Notes: generated by a model from the letters alone, not told the origin. Positions 17,662-26,182 are shown, counted from the stretch's first letter. The stretch is 64,000 nt of DNA from Propionibacteriaceae bacterium (GCA_009780915.1 WQZD01000005.1:1-64000), one strand, 5' to 3'. A program made the numbers and translations.

Positions 17662-17815
17662 TAGCACCGGCTGTTCTCATCGAGTGGCAAGTGAACACAT
17701 GAGGAGCCGGAGCGGCGATCCAATGGCCCGAGGTACGGCGCAATACATGCGCTGACGCAGGTGGATGACGCAACTCGGCAACTCCGGTTCGCGAAGGTCC
17801 CCGCACAAGCCGCTG

Positions 17816-18646
17816 TCAGCCAGCACTAACGGCCGTGTATGGCTTGATCTGGTCTCCATCATCCACCATCTCAGGACTACGGAATGGAGGCGGTGATGGC
17901 GGAATGGGCATCTGGGACCTGGTGACCGCTACTTGGATTCTGTGGGCCTCTTTGACATCAGAACTGACCTGCGTCAAGGGCTGCAAGACACTGAACAAGT
18001 ACTCGACCTGATCCACAGTCAGAACAGCGTTTCCACTGGTGGCCCGGAGGGCCTTCGCCAGCCCGTCGCGTTTGACGGTCATCGCTGTGGGCGTATTGGC
18101 TGGCACCTTCGCCAGCGAGCATCGCACGCTGAAGACAACAATCGAGTGAATGATCGATGGGTCTAGCCAAGGCAGGAAGGCAGATAGGGCGGTGATATGC
18201 CCCTGGTTCTGACGAAGAGGGTTGTACAGCCGCTCCTTTCGGCGGCCGCCAGCCAGGACGACGGTCCACTGTCGGTCGTCCCGTGACCCGTACACTGCCC
18301 CGCTGTAGTTCTTTGACTCGATGACGTAGACACCGGATTGGTGGATGAAAACTAGGTCGATCTCTGAGGTTGTCCCGTCAGCCTTGGGCACATACAGGTT
18401 GTAGAGCACACGATGATAACCAGTGAGGCTCTCCACCTCGAGGCCAGTCAGGTACTCGCCGTACCGTCCTTTGTCAGCCACGACCGAACGATAAGACGAC
18501 CCAGTCAGTGAGCGGTACGCACTCCGGTTGTATCGGCGACGTCGGAGGAGTGCTGGAACTGCGGACACCACCAGGAGTAGAGCGAACACAGGGATGACGA
18601 TTGCCGCAAGCGTTCGCAACATCGGAAACATAAAGTCGTACGACAC
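17816..18646 (-). CDS. NERD-domain (nuclease-related) membrane protein
   Basis: A 276-residue protein with one N-terminal membrane helix (about residues 8-30), then a NERD domain: GRYGEYLTGLEVESL, NLYVPKADGTTSEIDLVFI and VYVIESKNYSGAVYGS. The E-x(n)-D..ESK pattern is the nuclease-like core of the family, related to PD-(D/E)XK nucleases. The C-terminal tail is Pro-rich. It stands alone between the two toxin-antitoxin remnants, which suits a defence role, but no function is established. Confidence 0.85.
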   Translation of the reverse strand: MSYDFMFPMLRTLAAIVIPVFALLLVVSAVPALLRRRRYNRSAYRSLTGSSYRSVVADKGRYGEYLTGLEVESLTGYHRVLYNLYVPKADGTTSEIDLVFIHQSGVYVIESKNYSGAVYGSRDDRQWTVVLAGGRRKERLYNPLRQNQGHITALSAFLPWLDPSIIHSIVVFSVRCSLAKVPANTPTAMTVKRDGLAKALRATSGNAVLTVDQVEYLFSVLQPLTQVSSDVKEAHRIQVAVTRSQMPIPPSPPPFRSPEMVDDGDQIKPYTAVSAG

Positions 18647-18782
18647 GAACTCAGCATACTGTGGCGCCCAACCATGCCACCGATTCGCGAGGTGTCATGG
18701 AATTCCCGATACCATACCCATGTGAGCCCCGGACGGGGCCGTCTTCAGGCGGCCGGCGCGTCGGGGCACTGCTTTGCCACAG

Positions 18783-18986
18783 CTATTCTGCCAGGCTGGC
18801 GGGTGCGTCCCATGGGGTGGTGTGATTCCCGGTGACAATGTCGCGGTAGGTTTTCAACACCCACAGGCGGCGCACGAGCGGCTCGCTGAAAGGACGTTTG
18901 GAGTACCAGGCGAGGTCGTACAGGTCGCGGGCACCCCGCACTCCTTGGTAGTGACGAGTCAGATAGCCCTCAGTGATTCGGCTCAT
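18783..18986 (-). pseudogene. AbiEii-type nucleotidyltransferase toxin with deleted core
   Basis: A 67-codon frame whose ATG overlaps the antitoxin stop (ATGA), as in intact AbiE operons. The first 15 residues (MSRITEGYLTRHYQG) look like a normal AbiEii N-terminus. The rest (ARDLYDLAWYSKRPFSEPLV, then RRLWVLKTYRDIV) looks like its C-terminal region. About 200 residues in between, containing the nucleotidyltransferase active site, are missing without loss of frame. The product is probably inactive as a toxin. Confidence 0.75.
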
Positions 18987-19801
18987 GCGCCCACACCTCC
19001 TTCCAAGTAGGGGTGTAAGCTCACGTCGGAGACTTTGGTCACGAGGTCGTAGCGTGCTCCGGCGGCACGTGCACCCCCGAACCATGCCGGTGTGGTGGGT
19101 GGATGAGCGGTCAGGAGTTCCTCGGCGACTGGGATGGCGCCAGCGATGCGGGCGAGATAGGCTGCTCGCTGCCACGCCGCTGCTGGCGTGTCGTGCAGGC
19201 AGGAGGCCATGGTGTCGGCGTCGAGTCGTGGGCCAACATCGGGCAGCCATTGAGCTAGCCCGGCGAGGTCCGTGTAACCCGAAGGTCGGATTGCGATCCC
19301 AGCGACCAGTCCGTCGAGAGTCCAGTGCGGCAGGCCGTCATGAACGTCACGGCCCTCCGGTGGTAGGTCAACAGTGACACAGCGCCATTCGTACATGGCC
19401 TTAGGAAGAGCAGACGTTTTCGGCAGAGCCACGACTTCGCGGTCTGGGACGTGCTGGCTCAAACCGAGCAGGCTGGCAGCTGATTCCATCGCGAGCACAC
19501 CTGGCCAGTCCGGGTTGACCGCTTGTTGCGCGCGGAACTCGATGAACCTGTCACCGGAGCCGTACGCGCCAGCACGCGCACCGGGATAGAACTCCCACAC
19601 CCCTTTGGTGCGCACCTTGCCGAGCCAGCCGAGCTCTTGCAGCCAGTAGACGAGCTTCGGCGCGTCCTGCACTCGGTGACACGCCCCGGTCTCGACCGCG
19701 ATCCGGGACAATTCAGGCATGGTGACGACGCGAGGCTGGTCAAGCTCCATCTGTTCGACCATGCCCGCAAGACGTTGCGGCAACGACCGCTGTGCTGTCA
19801 T
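18983..19801 (-). CDS. AbiEi-family type IV antitoxin
   Basis: A 272-residue antitoxin: an N-terminal winged helix (PRVVTMPELSRIAVETG, VYWLQELGWLGKVRTKGVWE) that binds its own promoter and a C-terminal AbiEi domain (RFIEFRAQQAVNPDWPGVLA, ESAASLLGLSQHVPDREVVA) that opposes the toxin. The ribosome-binding site AAGGTGG precedes the ATG at 19801. The gene looks intact, whereas the coupled AbiEii toxin has lost its catalytic core. In intact AbiE systems the pair aborts phage infection. Confidence 0.85.
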   Translation of the reverse strand: MTAQRSLPQRLAGMVEQMELDQPRVVTMPELSRIAVETGACHRVQDAPKLVYWLQELGWLGKVRTKGVWEFYPGARAGAYGSGDRFIEFRAQQAVNPDWPGVLAMESAASLLGLSQHVPDREVVALPKTSALPKAMYEWRCVTVDLPPEGRDVHDGLPHWTLDGLVAGIAIRPSGYTDLAGLAQWLPDVGPRLDADTMASCLHDTPAAAWQRAAYLARIAGAIPVAEELLTAHPPTTPAWFGGARAAGARYDLVTKVSDVSLHPYLEGGVGA

Positions 19802-19813
19802 CTACCACCTTAG

Positions 19814-19831
19814 TTTCGCTATATAGAGAAA
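19814..19831 (-). promoter_or_regulatory. Operator/promoter of the AbiEi antitoxin
   Basis: TTTC-G-CTATATAG-A-GAAA, an 18-bp near-perfect palindrome containing a TATATA -10-like core, 13-30 bp upstream of the antitoxin ATG. It fits negative autoregulation, as known for AbiEi. Confidence 0.55.
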
Positions 19832-20458
19832 GCACAGGTACAAATGACTATACCACCAAGCACGGCGAAGTCTCGGCATCGCAGACTTCGCCTTGACCAG
19901 GTAGTGCGGGGTGTTCCAGGCCAGGTCGATGGTACTCCGGATATCGGCCACCCGGAACTGGATCGTACGGACAGCCCCTTTTTCAGCAACTATGGAGTGA
20001 AGGCCCCCCCTCACCCATCTCACCCAGGCGCAGGATGACCCCGGACTCGTCCACCTGAATGGCGGTGGGACTCTACACCGGCCTGCCGATAGAACCCGTC
20101 AGTGAGGTCGCGGATACTGCAGCCCCCGTCTCAGCAGGATGCTCGGTATCCTGGCCCTGCTCTCGGTCGGGGCTACACCTCGATCTGCACCACGATCATG
20201 GGTGCGTCCAACCGGGGGGCTCGCCCGCCAGCGAGTCCCGCAGGGTCTGTCGTTCCTCGCGCCTGACAGGCCAGCACCTCGACAACCGGACGCTCGCTGG
20301 CCCCAAGAGAGCGCCACCACTCACCCATCCCCTCGCCAAATCCCTCAATATTCTCTATTGACAAGGAAATATACAGATCCATAGGATGGTACTACCTTTG
20401 AGGGCGAGGCACGAGGAACCCTGGGGCCTGGAAGAGCAAGAAGAGGAAAAACTCAGAC
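19832..20458. other. Region without a convincing gene, upstream of the bacteriocin cluster
   Basis: About 630 bp with only short frames. A minus-strand frame at 20173-20382 (69 codons, containing WWRSLGASERPVVEVLACQA) and one at 19802-20023 (containing IDLAWNTPHYLVKAKSAM) read like protein but lack ribosome-binding sites and match no family I recognise. They could be gene remnants. The second runs into the antitoxin promoter, so it is unlikely to be expressed as is. Confidence 0.4.
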
Positions 20459-20497
20459 AACGAGATCATTTCCCGCCAGGAAATGATGAGTCTCGTT
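20459..20497 (+). promoter_or_regulatory. Long imperfect hairpin upstream of the bacteriocin peptide gene
   Basis: The outer arms AACGAGA/TCTCGTT and inner arms TCATTTCC/GGAAATGA form a 15-bp stem with a 4-nt bulge (TGAG) on the 3' side and a 5-nt loop. It lies about 150 bp before the peptide start. No T-run follows, so it may be an operator or an mRNA control element rather than a terminator. Confidence 0.5.
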
Positions 20498-20644
20498 GTT
20501 ACGCCGGAGCGCGTACAACTAACCGCCTCAGCCCGAATGCAACGAGGAATGGCAGTGCGATCGGTATTCGATTGTCCAACGTCAGAAAACAATACTACCG
20601 AAGAATCTGCCATCCGCCAACACGATATGAAAGGAAGCCTTCCA

Positions 20645-20887
20645 ATGGAAGCAGGATACCTAATAGGAAAGTGGATCAAGAGCAAGCTGAGCACCATGGG
20701 CACCAATGGTGTCATTTCTTGGCTGGCAGGCAAGGTCGGACAGACAATCGCAAAGAAAATCGTCACCAAGGTTGTCACGGTCGGCGTGACAGCGGCGGCA
20801 GGCTATGTATCGGCCACCCTCGGCGCCAGTGGTTCAGTCGCAGGCCCGCTCGGCATCATCACCGGTGGTGCGGTCGGATGGCTGTGA
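20645..20887 (+). CDS. Putative circular or leaderless bacteriocin precursor peptide
   Basis: An 80-residue peptide with seven Lys, one acidic residue (Glu2) and no Cys. Residues 5-42 form a cationic amphipathic part (GYLIGKWIKSKL, WLAGKVGQTIAKKIVTK). Residues 43-80 are uncharged, Ala/Gly/Val-rich and end GGAVGWL. I chose the ATG at 20645 because AAAGGAAG lies 8 bp upstream; in-frame ATGs at 20627 and 20483 have no such site. The peptide is followed by membrane proteins, a SpoIIM-like protein and two ABC systems in the same order of functions as the enterocin AS-48 cluster. I infer a membrane-active bacteriocin, possibly head-to-tail circularised after removal of a very short leader. No close match to a known bacteriocin comes to mind. 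Confidence 0.65.
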   Translation: MEAGYLIGKWIKSKLSTMGTNGVISWLAGKVGQTIAKKIVTKVVTVGVTAAAGYVSATLGASGSVAGPLGIITGGAVGWL

Positions 20888-21003
20888 CCATCGACTGATG
20901 ACACCGCACACGGTCAGGGCAAGCGGGTTCACTCGCACAGGGAATCCTACACACAGTAGATGGTTCACACCCCGCTTGCCCCGACCCGAGGAAGGAGACA
21001 TCC

Positions 21004-21549
21004 GTGCACCCAGAACCCACATCTATTCCCACGACATCCACACTTCTCGAACCATCCAAGACGGGCTCACTGCTGGGAAAATTCGTTCCACTTCTCCTCA
21101 CCTTGTATGTCGCCAGTTTAGGTTGGATGGGGTATCTCTCAGCTGACGAAGGACTGGTGGCCTCTTTCGAAGGACCGAAGACGTGGCTCCTCGTGATCGG
21201 CCTGATGTGTTTCTACGCTCTCCCCACGATGGTGAGCCTGTGGCTCATTACTCTCCTGTTCACCGTGACATACAAACTTGCCTCCCCCGTCCCAATCAAT
21301 CCGCGTGCCGTACGAAGCCAAGGGAGGATCCTGCTCGTTGCCCTCTTCTTCTGCCACGCCACGGCATTCTACGTCCTCCATTTCACATCCACGATGTGGG
21401 GAGCGACTTCCTTCGTGGTGGGCCTTGCCGTTGTCACTATTGCAGTCGCCCGTGACAGGGTGCTCCAAGGGGCCAAGAGGTTCATCGCGCCTATCCCCCT
21501 CTACACATATGCGGTAGCAGACCTAGCGCTGGTCGCCGCGAGCACGTAG
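21004..21549 (+). CDS. Multi-pass membrane protein of the bacteriocin cluster
   Basis: A 181-residue protein with four or five predicted membrane helices (FVPLLLTLYVASLGWMGYL, WLLVIGLMCFYALPTMVSLW, ILLVALFFCHATAFYVLHF, TSFVVGLAVVTIAVA and a C-terminal segment). The GTG start is preceded by GAAGGAGAC. No family is recognised. It lies between the peptide gene and the SpoIIM-like gene, so a role in maturation or self-immunity is plausible but unproved. Confidence 0.7.
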   Translation: MHPEPTSIPTTSTLLEPSKTGSLLGKFVPLLLTLYVASLGWMGYLSADEGLVASFEGPKTWLLVIGLMCFYALPTMVSLWLITLLFTVTYKLASPVPINPRAVRSQGRILLVALFFCHATAFYVLHFTSTMWGATSFVVGLAVVTIAVARDRVLQGAKRFIAPIPLYTYAVADLALVAAST

Positions 21550-21557
21550 GAAGTCCC

Positions 21558-22142
21558 ATGACCCTTGCCACCATGCTCATTCCGAGACTGCCCACCCGAC
21601 ATCGCAACAGACTCACTGACATCATCGTTTTCCATGTGTGCCTGGCAGCCTTCTTCCTCATTATCGGGTTCCTCCTTCATGAGCTGATGATGAGTGTAAT
21701 CAACCCACATATGCCAGTCGAACTGTCGCCAACTACGGCTATCGGCATCTCATCCACACGAACACAACTGGTGGCGATTTGGCTCAATAACATTGCATTC
21801 TTTCTCATCGTCTCAGTATTGCCAATCGTGGGGTCCGCCATGGCAGCCGTCCAATTCATCCTGCTGGGAGGGTTGATCCACGGCATCCGGCACCTGCCAC
21901 TCTCAACTCAGACAGATTTGCTGTTCAGACATGCGGGCTTCGAGGTCGTGGCACTCCTGGCGGCAGTGACGATCAGCTACATCCTGCTCATGTCATTGAA
22001 TGAGTTTCTCCGAACCTCCGAGGATTCCGCCCGATCCACATTACTATCAGCCCTCTCCTCCACCATGCCGTTCTATGCGCTCATCTTCACTACGACCACT
22101 GTAGGAGCCATCCTGGAAGGATCTGCAGTTGTACAGCTTTGA
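21558..22142 (+). CDS. SpoIIM/DUF95-like membrane protein of the bacteriocin cluster
   Basis: A 194-residue membrane protein with about five helices. The segment FILLGGLIHGIRHLPLSTQT followed by FRHAGFEVVALLAAVTISY resembles the conserved lipid-facing H-x3-E region of the SpoIIM/DUF95 family. DUF95 proteins are near-universal in circular bacteriocin loci, where they act in maturation or export and immunity. It starts 8 bp after the previous stop and overlaps the ATPase gene by 14 bp. The family assignment is from motif appearance and needs a profile search. Confidence 0.65.
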   Translation: MTLATMLIPRLPTRHRNRLTDIIVFHVCLAAFFLIIGFLLHELMMSVINPHMPVELSPTTAIGISSTRTQLVAIWLNNIAFFLIVSVLPIVGSAMAAVQFILLGGLIHGIRHLPLSTQTDLLFRHAGFEVVALLAAVTISYILLMSLNEFLRTSEDSARSTLLSALSSTMPFYALIFTTTTVGAILEGSAVVQL

Positions 22143-22725
22143 CCAAGTTTCATTCAGATACCATGAACACATCTTCCGGGACTATACAGACGAGATCACC
22201 ACGGCCAAGATCGGGATCATCGGACGCAATGGAATTGGTAAGACAACGTTACTTCGTCTACTTGATCATCAACTCTTCCCCGAGAAAGGAGAGGTCCGTG
22301 TCGACGGCTCGACCTATCTCGTGGACTTCGACCTAGAGAAGTATGGTGCATTCCTCATCGAAGACCTCCTCGACGTCTGCTCGCACTTAGCATCCTTCGA
22401 CACATCCACATCAAGCACAGTAATGGCGTCTTTATCGCTCGACGGATATCGAAGAGTTCCAATCTCAGACTTATCGAAAGGTACCAAGAAGAAGATTTCT
22501 CTCCTTTTGGGCCTGTTGGCGACTCCGTCAGTTCTCCTCCTAGACGAACCGTTCGAGTCCTTAGACCCCGAGTCCAACGCCGCACTTGTCCACTACATAC
22601 AGCAGCGTGAGGGAGGTGTGGTCATTGTCAGCCATGAACACCACCTCCTCTCAAGCTGCGTCGGGGAGATCTTCGAGGTGACAGGCCAACGACTGGAGAA
22701 AGCTCATGACGACATTTTGGGTTAG
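22129..22725 (+). CDS. ABC transporter ATP-binding protein of the bacteriocin cluster
   Basis: A 198-residue stand-alone ATPase, shorter than the usual 220-240. It carries Walker A GRNGIGKTT, a variant signature LSKGTKKK in place of LSGGQ, Walker B VLLLDEPFESLD and the switch His in VIVSHEH. It starts with TTG (22129), supported by GGAAGG 8 bp upstream and by overlap with the preceding gene. It overlaps the next gene by 20 bp, so it very likely energises that membrane protein, forming a transporter for peptide export or self-protection as AS-48C/D does. Confidence 0.85.
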   Translation: MYSFDQVSFRYHEHIFRDYTDEITTAKIGIIGRNGIGKTTLLRLLDHQLFPEKGEVRVDGSTYLVDFDLEKYGAFLIEDLLDVCSHLASFDTSTSSTVMASLSLDGYRRVPISDLSKGTKKKISLLLGLLATPSVLLLDEPFESLDPESNAALVHYIQQREGGVVIVSHEHHLLSSCVGEIFEVTGQRLEKAHDDILG

Positions 22726-24019
22726 CTGGGCCAGGATACACGTGCGTCGCGTTAGCCATGACAGGGCCAGAGAAGCGGGCTTGGGCTGCGCGTTTGGCGC
22801 ACTCATGGTCTTCGCGTCCACCTTGAATGCAGCCTGGTCCATGTTCGTTCTCGCGTTGTATTTCTACCTCATCCAAGTTGTCGTGATGACGACCAATAAG
22901 GTATTTATGTCGTTTGCCGACTTCATGCGCATCGGGTTTCGCCGGCCCACAGCTGGATATAAGGTCGCTTACATCATCCACTACACGCTTCGGGATAAAT
23001 ACATCGCAAATACGTGTGCGCTCACCGTCTCGTGCTCAGGGCTGATCGTTACCAACAAGGCAGAATGGTCTGTGTTCATCTTCTGTCTCTATGCCGCCAA
23101 CCTCATGGTGATGCCGAGCCACGTCCACCTCAGTCATATGCTCACAGCACGTGCGCTGCACATGTATCTCATAGCCCTCCTACTGCCATTTCCGCTCGTG
23201 GCCTGGCGTCTCTTTCACGGCCATGACTTCAGCCCAACAACAGTTCTCATGTGTGCCACCGGATGGATGATCGCCGCAGGTGGGTACTCCGCAGCCATCG
23301 ACCGGGCTTCCTTGCGCATGAGGGCCCATAATCGTGGATCATGGAAGAGGCGTAGGCTCTTGCTTCCAATCAAAGGCCTCTCCATATTCCTCTTCAAGGA
23401 CCATCTCCTCTTTCAGGGAATCCTCATCCAGAATCTCATCATGGGCGTTGCCCTATTCGTCCTCCTCGCACAGGGAACACCACGAGAATTTCTCCCCTCG
23501 TGCGCGCTCTTCGCCATCGCGACAAGCAGCTTGCTCATGTCCAGAAAGGACAAGAAGTATCGCCTCCTGCATGACGATTCGCTCTTTCGTGAGCAGGCCC
23601 TGCCTCGCGACCAACTCCTCCTGAGAAGGAGGAAACTCCTCACGCTTGCGAGTGGCACCCTCGTTCAGTTACTGGCCTATTGTGTGGTTGTGTCGATGGT
23701 CAGTGCATTCCACTGGCGGCAAATCCCCCTGGTCACCGGAATCCTCATCACCACGCTCGTCATCGATGCCTCTCTCCTGCATCACAGCTCCCCGACCGCC
23801 CGCTGGCTAAGGACATCATTGAAGTATTGCTTGAGCGCACTCTTCCTGGTCGTCAGCTACACAAGCACATCTCATCTGAGCATATGGATTTTCTGCGCCG
23901 TTCTAGCCGGAGCATATGGCCCCTTCGCCATCCGCGACTTGATCCCCTCCCACCTAAACACCCCGAAAACAAGCAGGCCGCTCTCGCCGAAAACCCCTGA
24001 CTTCAGTCGATCGTCATAG
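22706..24019 (+). CDS. Large polytopic membrane protein (ABC permease-like) of the bacteriocin cluster
   Basis: A 437-residue protein with about ten predicted membrane helices and a basic cytoplasmic loop near the middle (RMRAHNRGSWKRRRLLLP). No enzyme motif is visible. Its position directly after the ATPase, and the translational overlap, make it the likely membrane partner. In size and place it resembles the large multi-spanning protein (AS-48B type) that is required for production of circular bacteriocins. The sequence alone does not distinguish permease from maturation enzyme. Confidence 0.7.
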   Translation: MTTFWVSWARIHVRRVSHDRAREAGLGCAFGALMVFASTLNAAWSMFVLALYFYLIQVVVMTTNKVFMSFADFMRIGFRRPTAGYKVAYIIHYTLRDKYIANTCALTVSCSGLIVTNKAEWSVFIFCLYAANLMVMPSHVHLSHMLTARALHMYLIALLLPFPLVAWRLFHGHDFSPTTVLMCATGWMIAAGGYSAAIDRASLRMRAHNRGSWKRRRLLLPIKGLSIFLFKDHLLFQGILIQNLIMGVALFVLLAQGTPREFLPSCALFAIATSSLLMSRKDKKYRLLHDDSLFREQALPRDQLLLRRRKLLTLASGTLVQLLAYCVVVSMVSAFHWRQIPLVTGILITTLVIDASLLHHSSPTARWLRTSLKYCLSALFLVVSYTSTSHLSIWIFCAVLAGAYGPFAIRDLIPSHLNTPKTSRPLSPKTPDFSRSS

Positions 24020-24030
24020 AAAGGACACTC

Positions 24031-24372
24031 ATGACCATGGATAACGCCATCCGCCCACTATTAACCCTAACCAAGGACGGGGATGCCATCTATGCGCTCA
24101 CCCGAAAGAGACAATCTTCGGGATGCCGACGATTCTTCGACCTAGTCCTCGACTTCTTCTTCCTGGCTGGAGGCACAGACGCAGTGGCAGATTCCCTGGC
24201 AGGAACCTGGTACCTCCTCGCTTCCGACTCTGACGGCCGTCTCGTGAAGCTCCATCATGGGGTCATTAATGAGACCACCGTAATCCCCCAGTGGGATGCG
24301 AAATGGAAGGAGTCATTCTCCAAGGTGTCACTCGACGGGTTCGACTACAAAAGACTTCATCGGTTGGTGTGA
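24031..24372 (+). CDS. Hypothetical protein of the bacteriocin cluster
   Basis: A 113-residue protein with one possible amphipathic or membrane-dipping segment (FFDLVLDFFFLAGGTDAVAD) and a soluble C-terminal part rich in Lys and aromatic residues. The ribosome-binding site GAAAGGA precedes ATG 24031; a second ATG is at 24037. No family is recognised. It is the shortest non-lipoprotein in the cluster and therefore one candidate for a self-immunity protein. Confidence 0.6.
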   Translation: MTMDNAIRPLLTLTKDGDAIYALTRKRQSSGCRRFFDLVLDFFFLAGGTDAVADSLAGTWYLLASDSDGRLVKLHHGVINETTVIPQWDAKWKESFSKVSLDGFDYKRLHRLV

Positions 24373-24376
24373 GGAG

Positions 24377-24865
24377 ATGACACGTATATCACGACCCACC
24401 TCCGTCATCACCTGGTTCTTCGCGTGCCTCGTCCTCTTGTCTGGATGCTCGCTGCCGCCACTGAACCCCGACTCAACAGCCAACGTTGACACGCCCATAC
24501 TCGAACTGATCACACAGACAAGGCAGCTCTATGAATCGGGGCGATACCAGGGGTGGTTTATTGTGACCTCCAGTGATGCGGGAATGGAGTCGCTGAGCCT
24601 ACAGGACTTCTCTCCCCGCGAGCATCCCGTGCCCTCGCACCAAGAAGTCGTGAGCTACGGCCATGTCACCATCGGAGAACTGTCGGAATTGAGCATTGAA
24701 GTATGGGTCCAAGAAGGACCGGGGATGTACTACTCGGCGACAGTAGATCCCCAAAACTCACAGATCAGATCAACCGATGGCGAGTGGTTCATGACAGGGG
24801 ATCCCACTGACTATGTCACCACGCAGGTCGACCTCATGGTGACGTTCCTGTCGAGCCTGGCATGA
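24377..24865 (+). CDS. Lipoprotein of the bacteriocin cluster
   Basis: A 162-residue lipoprotein with a signal peptide and lipobox LLSGC (starting at ATG 24377, 4 bp after the previous stop). The mature part is acidic and soluble (ITQTRQLYESGRYQGWFIVT, SIEVWVQEGPGMYYSATVD). No family is recognised. Surface lipoproteins protect producer cells in several bacteriocin systems, so it is another immunity candidate. It is followed after 24 bp by the membrane-fusion-type protein. Confidence 0.72.
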   Translation: MTRISRPTSVITWFFACLVLLSGCSLPPLNPDSTANVDTPILELITQTRQLYESGRYQGWFIVTSSDAGMESLSLQDFSPREHPVPSHQEVVSYGHVTIGELSELSIEVWVQEGPGMYYSATVDPQNSQIRSTDGEWFMTGDPTDYVTTQVDLMVTFLSSLA

Positions 24866-24889
24866 ACATCGGAAGAAAGGACCCCCACC

Positions 24890-26182
24890 ATGACTTCTCC
24901 CTCCATACACGACCTGCCCTATACCACTAACGGACGCCGGGCGCTGGCCACGCGCATCGCCATCGCCGCAATCGTCATGGGGGTGATGGCAGTGCTGGCC
25001 GGCTGCGGGCCGGCAGCCGGCCCGACCATTGAGACGATCACACTGGCTCACGACCAGTACTCCTTCACGGGAAACCTGGTTCCCGAGGCCAGCCATCTCG
25101 TCGACGTGCGCCCCGAGGACCTCGCCCACACCGATGGAGCGTGGGTCTCGATGGGCGACGAGCTGCGCGCCCAGACGCCCGCGGTCCTCAGGGCCCTCAC
25201 TGACCTCCAGAGCAGGATCGAACATCATCTCGCCGAGCAGGCACGGGCGTCACGAGCAGCGAAGGCCGTGGGGAAACAGGCGTTCTCCTACTCGTGGCCC
25301 TTGGACACGGCCCCCGGATCGGGTGAGATCCACACCATCGGGCACGCCATCCAGTCCGCCCTGATCGCCGATGCCCGGGCCGCCTCCGCCGCCTCGCGTC
25401 AGACTCGCGACAACCAGGCCGACCTTGCGTCCCTTCACGCCCAACTGGGCGCCGCCACGGCGTGCCCCACGTCGCCTGGAGGGGACGTGGCCGGTACACC
25501 CGACCCATGCACGGATGCTGCGACCCTGGAGAGCCTCAAGCAGCAGATCATCGATGTGGAGAGGGCGACCAGAGCGGTTGAGGCGGATCAGTACTTCGCA
25601 CGACAGGAGACGGACAACCAGTTGGCCACTCTGTTCGGCCAACTGGTCGAGGCTTATGCGCAGGTGATCGAGGCCGACTCTGCCTCCCGGGACTCCTACC
25701 ACGTCCCCTCTCCGGCCGACGGACGCGTCGAGGTCCGTGGGCACGAAGTCTGGGTCTCCTCGTCCGCCTTCACCCTCGTCTACACCGCCACACAAGCGCA
25801 GGCCGACAGCCTGACCGCGGCGTCCGGGCTGCGCGTTGAACAGGGGGGTACGACGCTGGCCGACGCCCAACTCCGTTCTACGACGTTCAGCGCCGAGGCC
25901 ACGAGCGACCTGAAAGCCCCCAAATACACCATGACCTTCTCGCTGACACCGATCCAGTCCGGCCTCGATGTCCGCCCTCAGAGCACAGCCACGTTGACGT
26001 ACAGCTCGGACACGTTGGTCATCCCATCCGCTTTCCTGGGCACCGACGGCGCCACCCAGTACGTCATCCAGGACGGTCGCAGGGTGAGCGTCACGGCGTC
26101 CAAGGATCTGACCGGACAATGGGTCGTCCGTCCTGGGGTCCTCCAAGCAGGTGCCGAGATCGAGAGGATCGGCGGTAGATGA
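24890..26182 (+). CDS. HlyD/MacA-like membrane-fusion protein of the bacteriocin ABC exporter
   Basis: A 430-residue lipoprotein-type or signal-anchored protein (hydrophobic segment about residues 22-44 ending VLAGC). A long helical region with coiled-coil character follows (SRIEHHLAEQARASRAAKAV; LESLKQQIIDVERATRAVEA), then beta-barrel-like segments (SPADGRVEVRGHEVWVSS, YTMTFSLTPIQSGL) and a C-terminal strand domain (VSVTASKDLTGQWVVRPGVL). This is the layout of periplasmic adaptor proteins in MacAB-type systems and AS-48F. The gene overlaps the ATPase gene by 4 bp. Confidence 0.8.
   Translation: MTSPSIHDLPYTTNGRRALATRIAIAAIVMGVMAVLAGCGPAAGPTIETITLAHDQYSFTGNLVPEASHLVDVRPEDLAHTDGAWVSMGDELRAQTPAVLRALTDLQSRIEHHLAEQARASRAAKAVGKQAFSYSWPLDTAPGSGEIHTIGHAIQSALIADARAASAASRQTRDNQADLASLHAQLGAATACPTSPGGDVAGTPDPCTDAATLESLKQQIIDVERATRAVEADQYFARQETDNQLATLFGQLVEAYAQVIEADSASRDSYHVPSPADGRVEVRGHEVWVSSSAFTLVYTATQAQADSLTAASGLRVEQGGTTLADAQLRSTTFSAEATSDLKAPKYTMTFSLTPIQSGLDVRPQSTATLTYSSDTLVIPSAFLGTDGATQYVIQDGRRVSVTASKDLTGQWVVRPGVLQAGAEIERIGGR

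Noticed and set aside
17143-17664. 173-codon plus-strand frame downstream of the NACHT gene
   Set aside because: It is the antisense of the VapB-type antitoxin, which carries the family motifs on the minus strand.
19802-20023. 73-codon minus-strand frame next to the AbiEi promoter
   Set aside because: It overlaps the antitoxin operator and promoter and lacks a ribosome-binding site. It may be a gene remnant but is too short to assign.
20645-20887. Lanthipeptide or other Cys-based modified peptide
   Set aside because: The peptide has no Cys, and no LanB/LanM or radical-SAM gene is nearby.
20386-20898. 170-codon and 134-codon frames overlapping the bacteriocin peptide gene
   Set aside because: They have no ribosome-binding site, run through the hairpin and give hydrophilic unordered translations. 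Only the 80-codon frame from 20645 has a good site and a plausible product.
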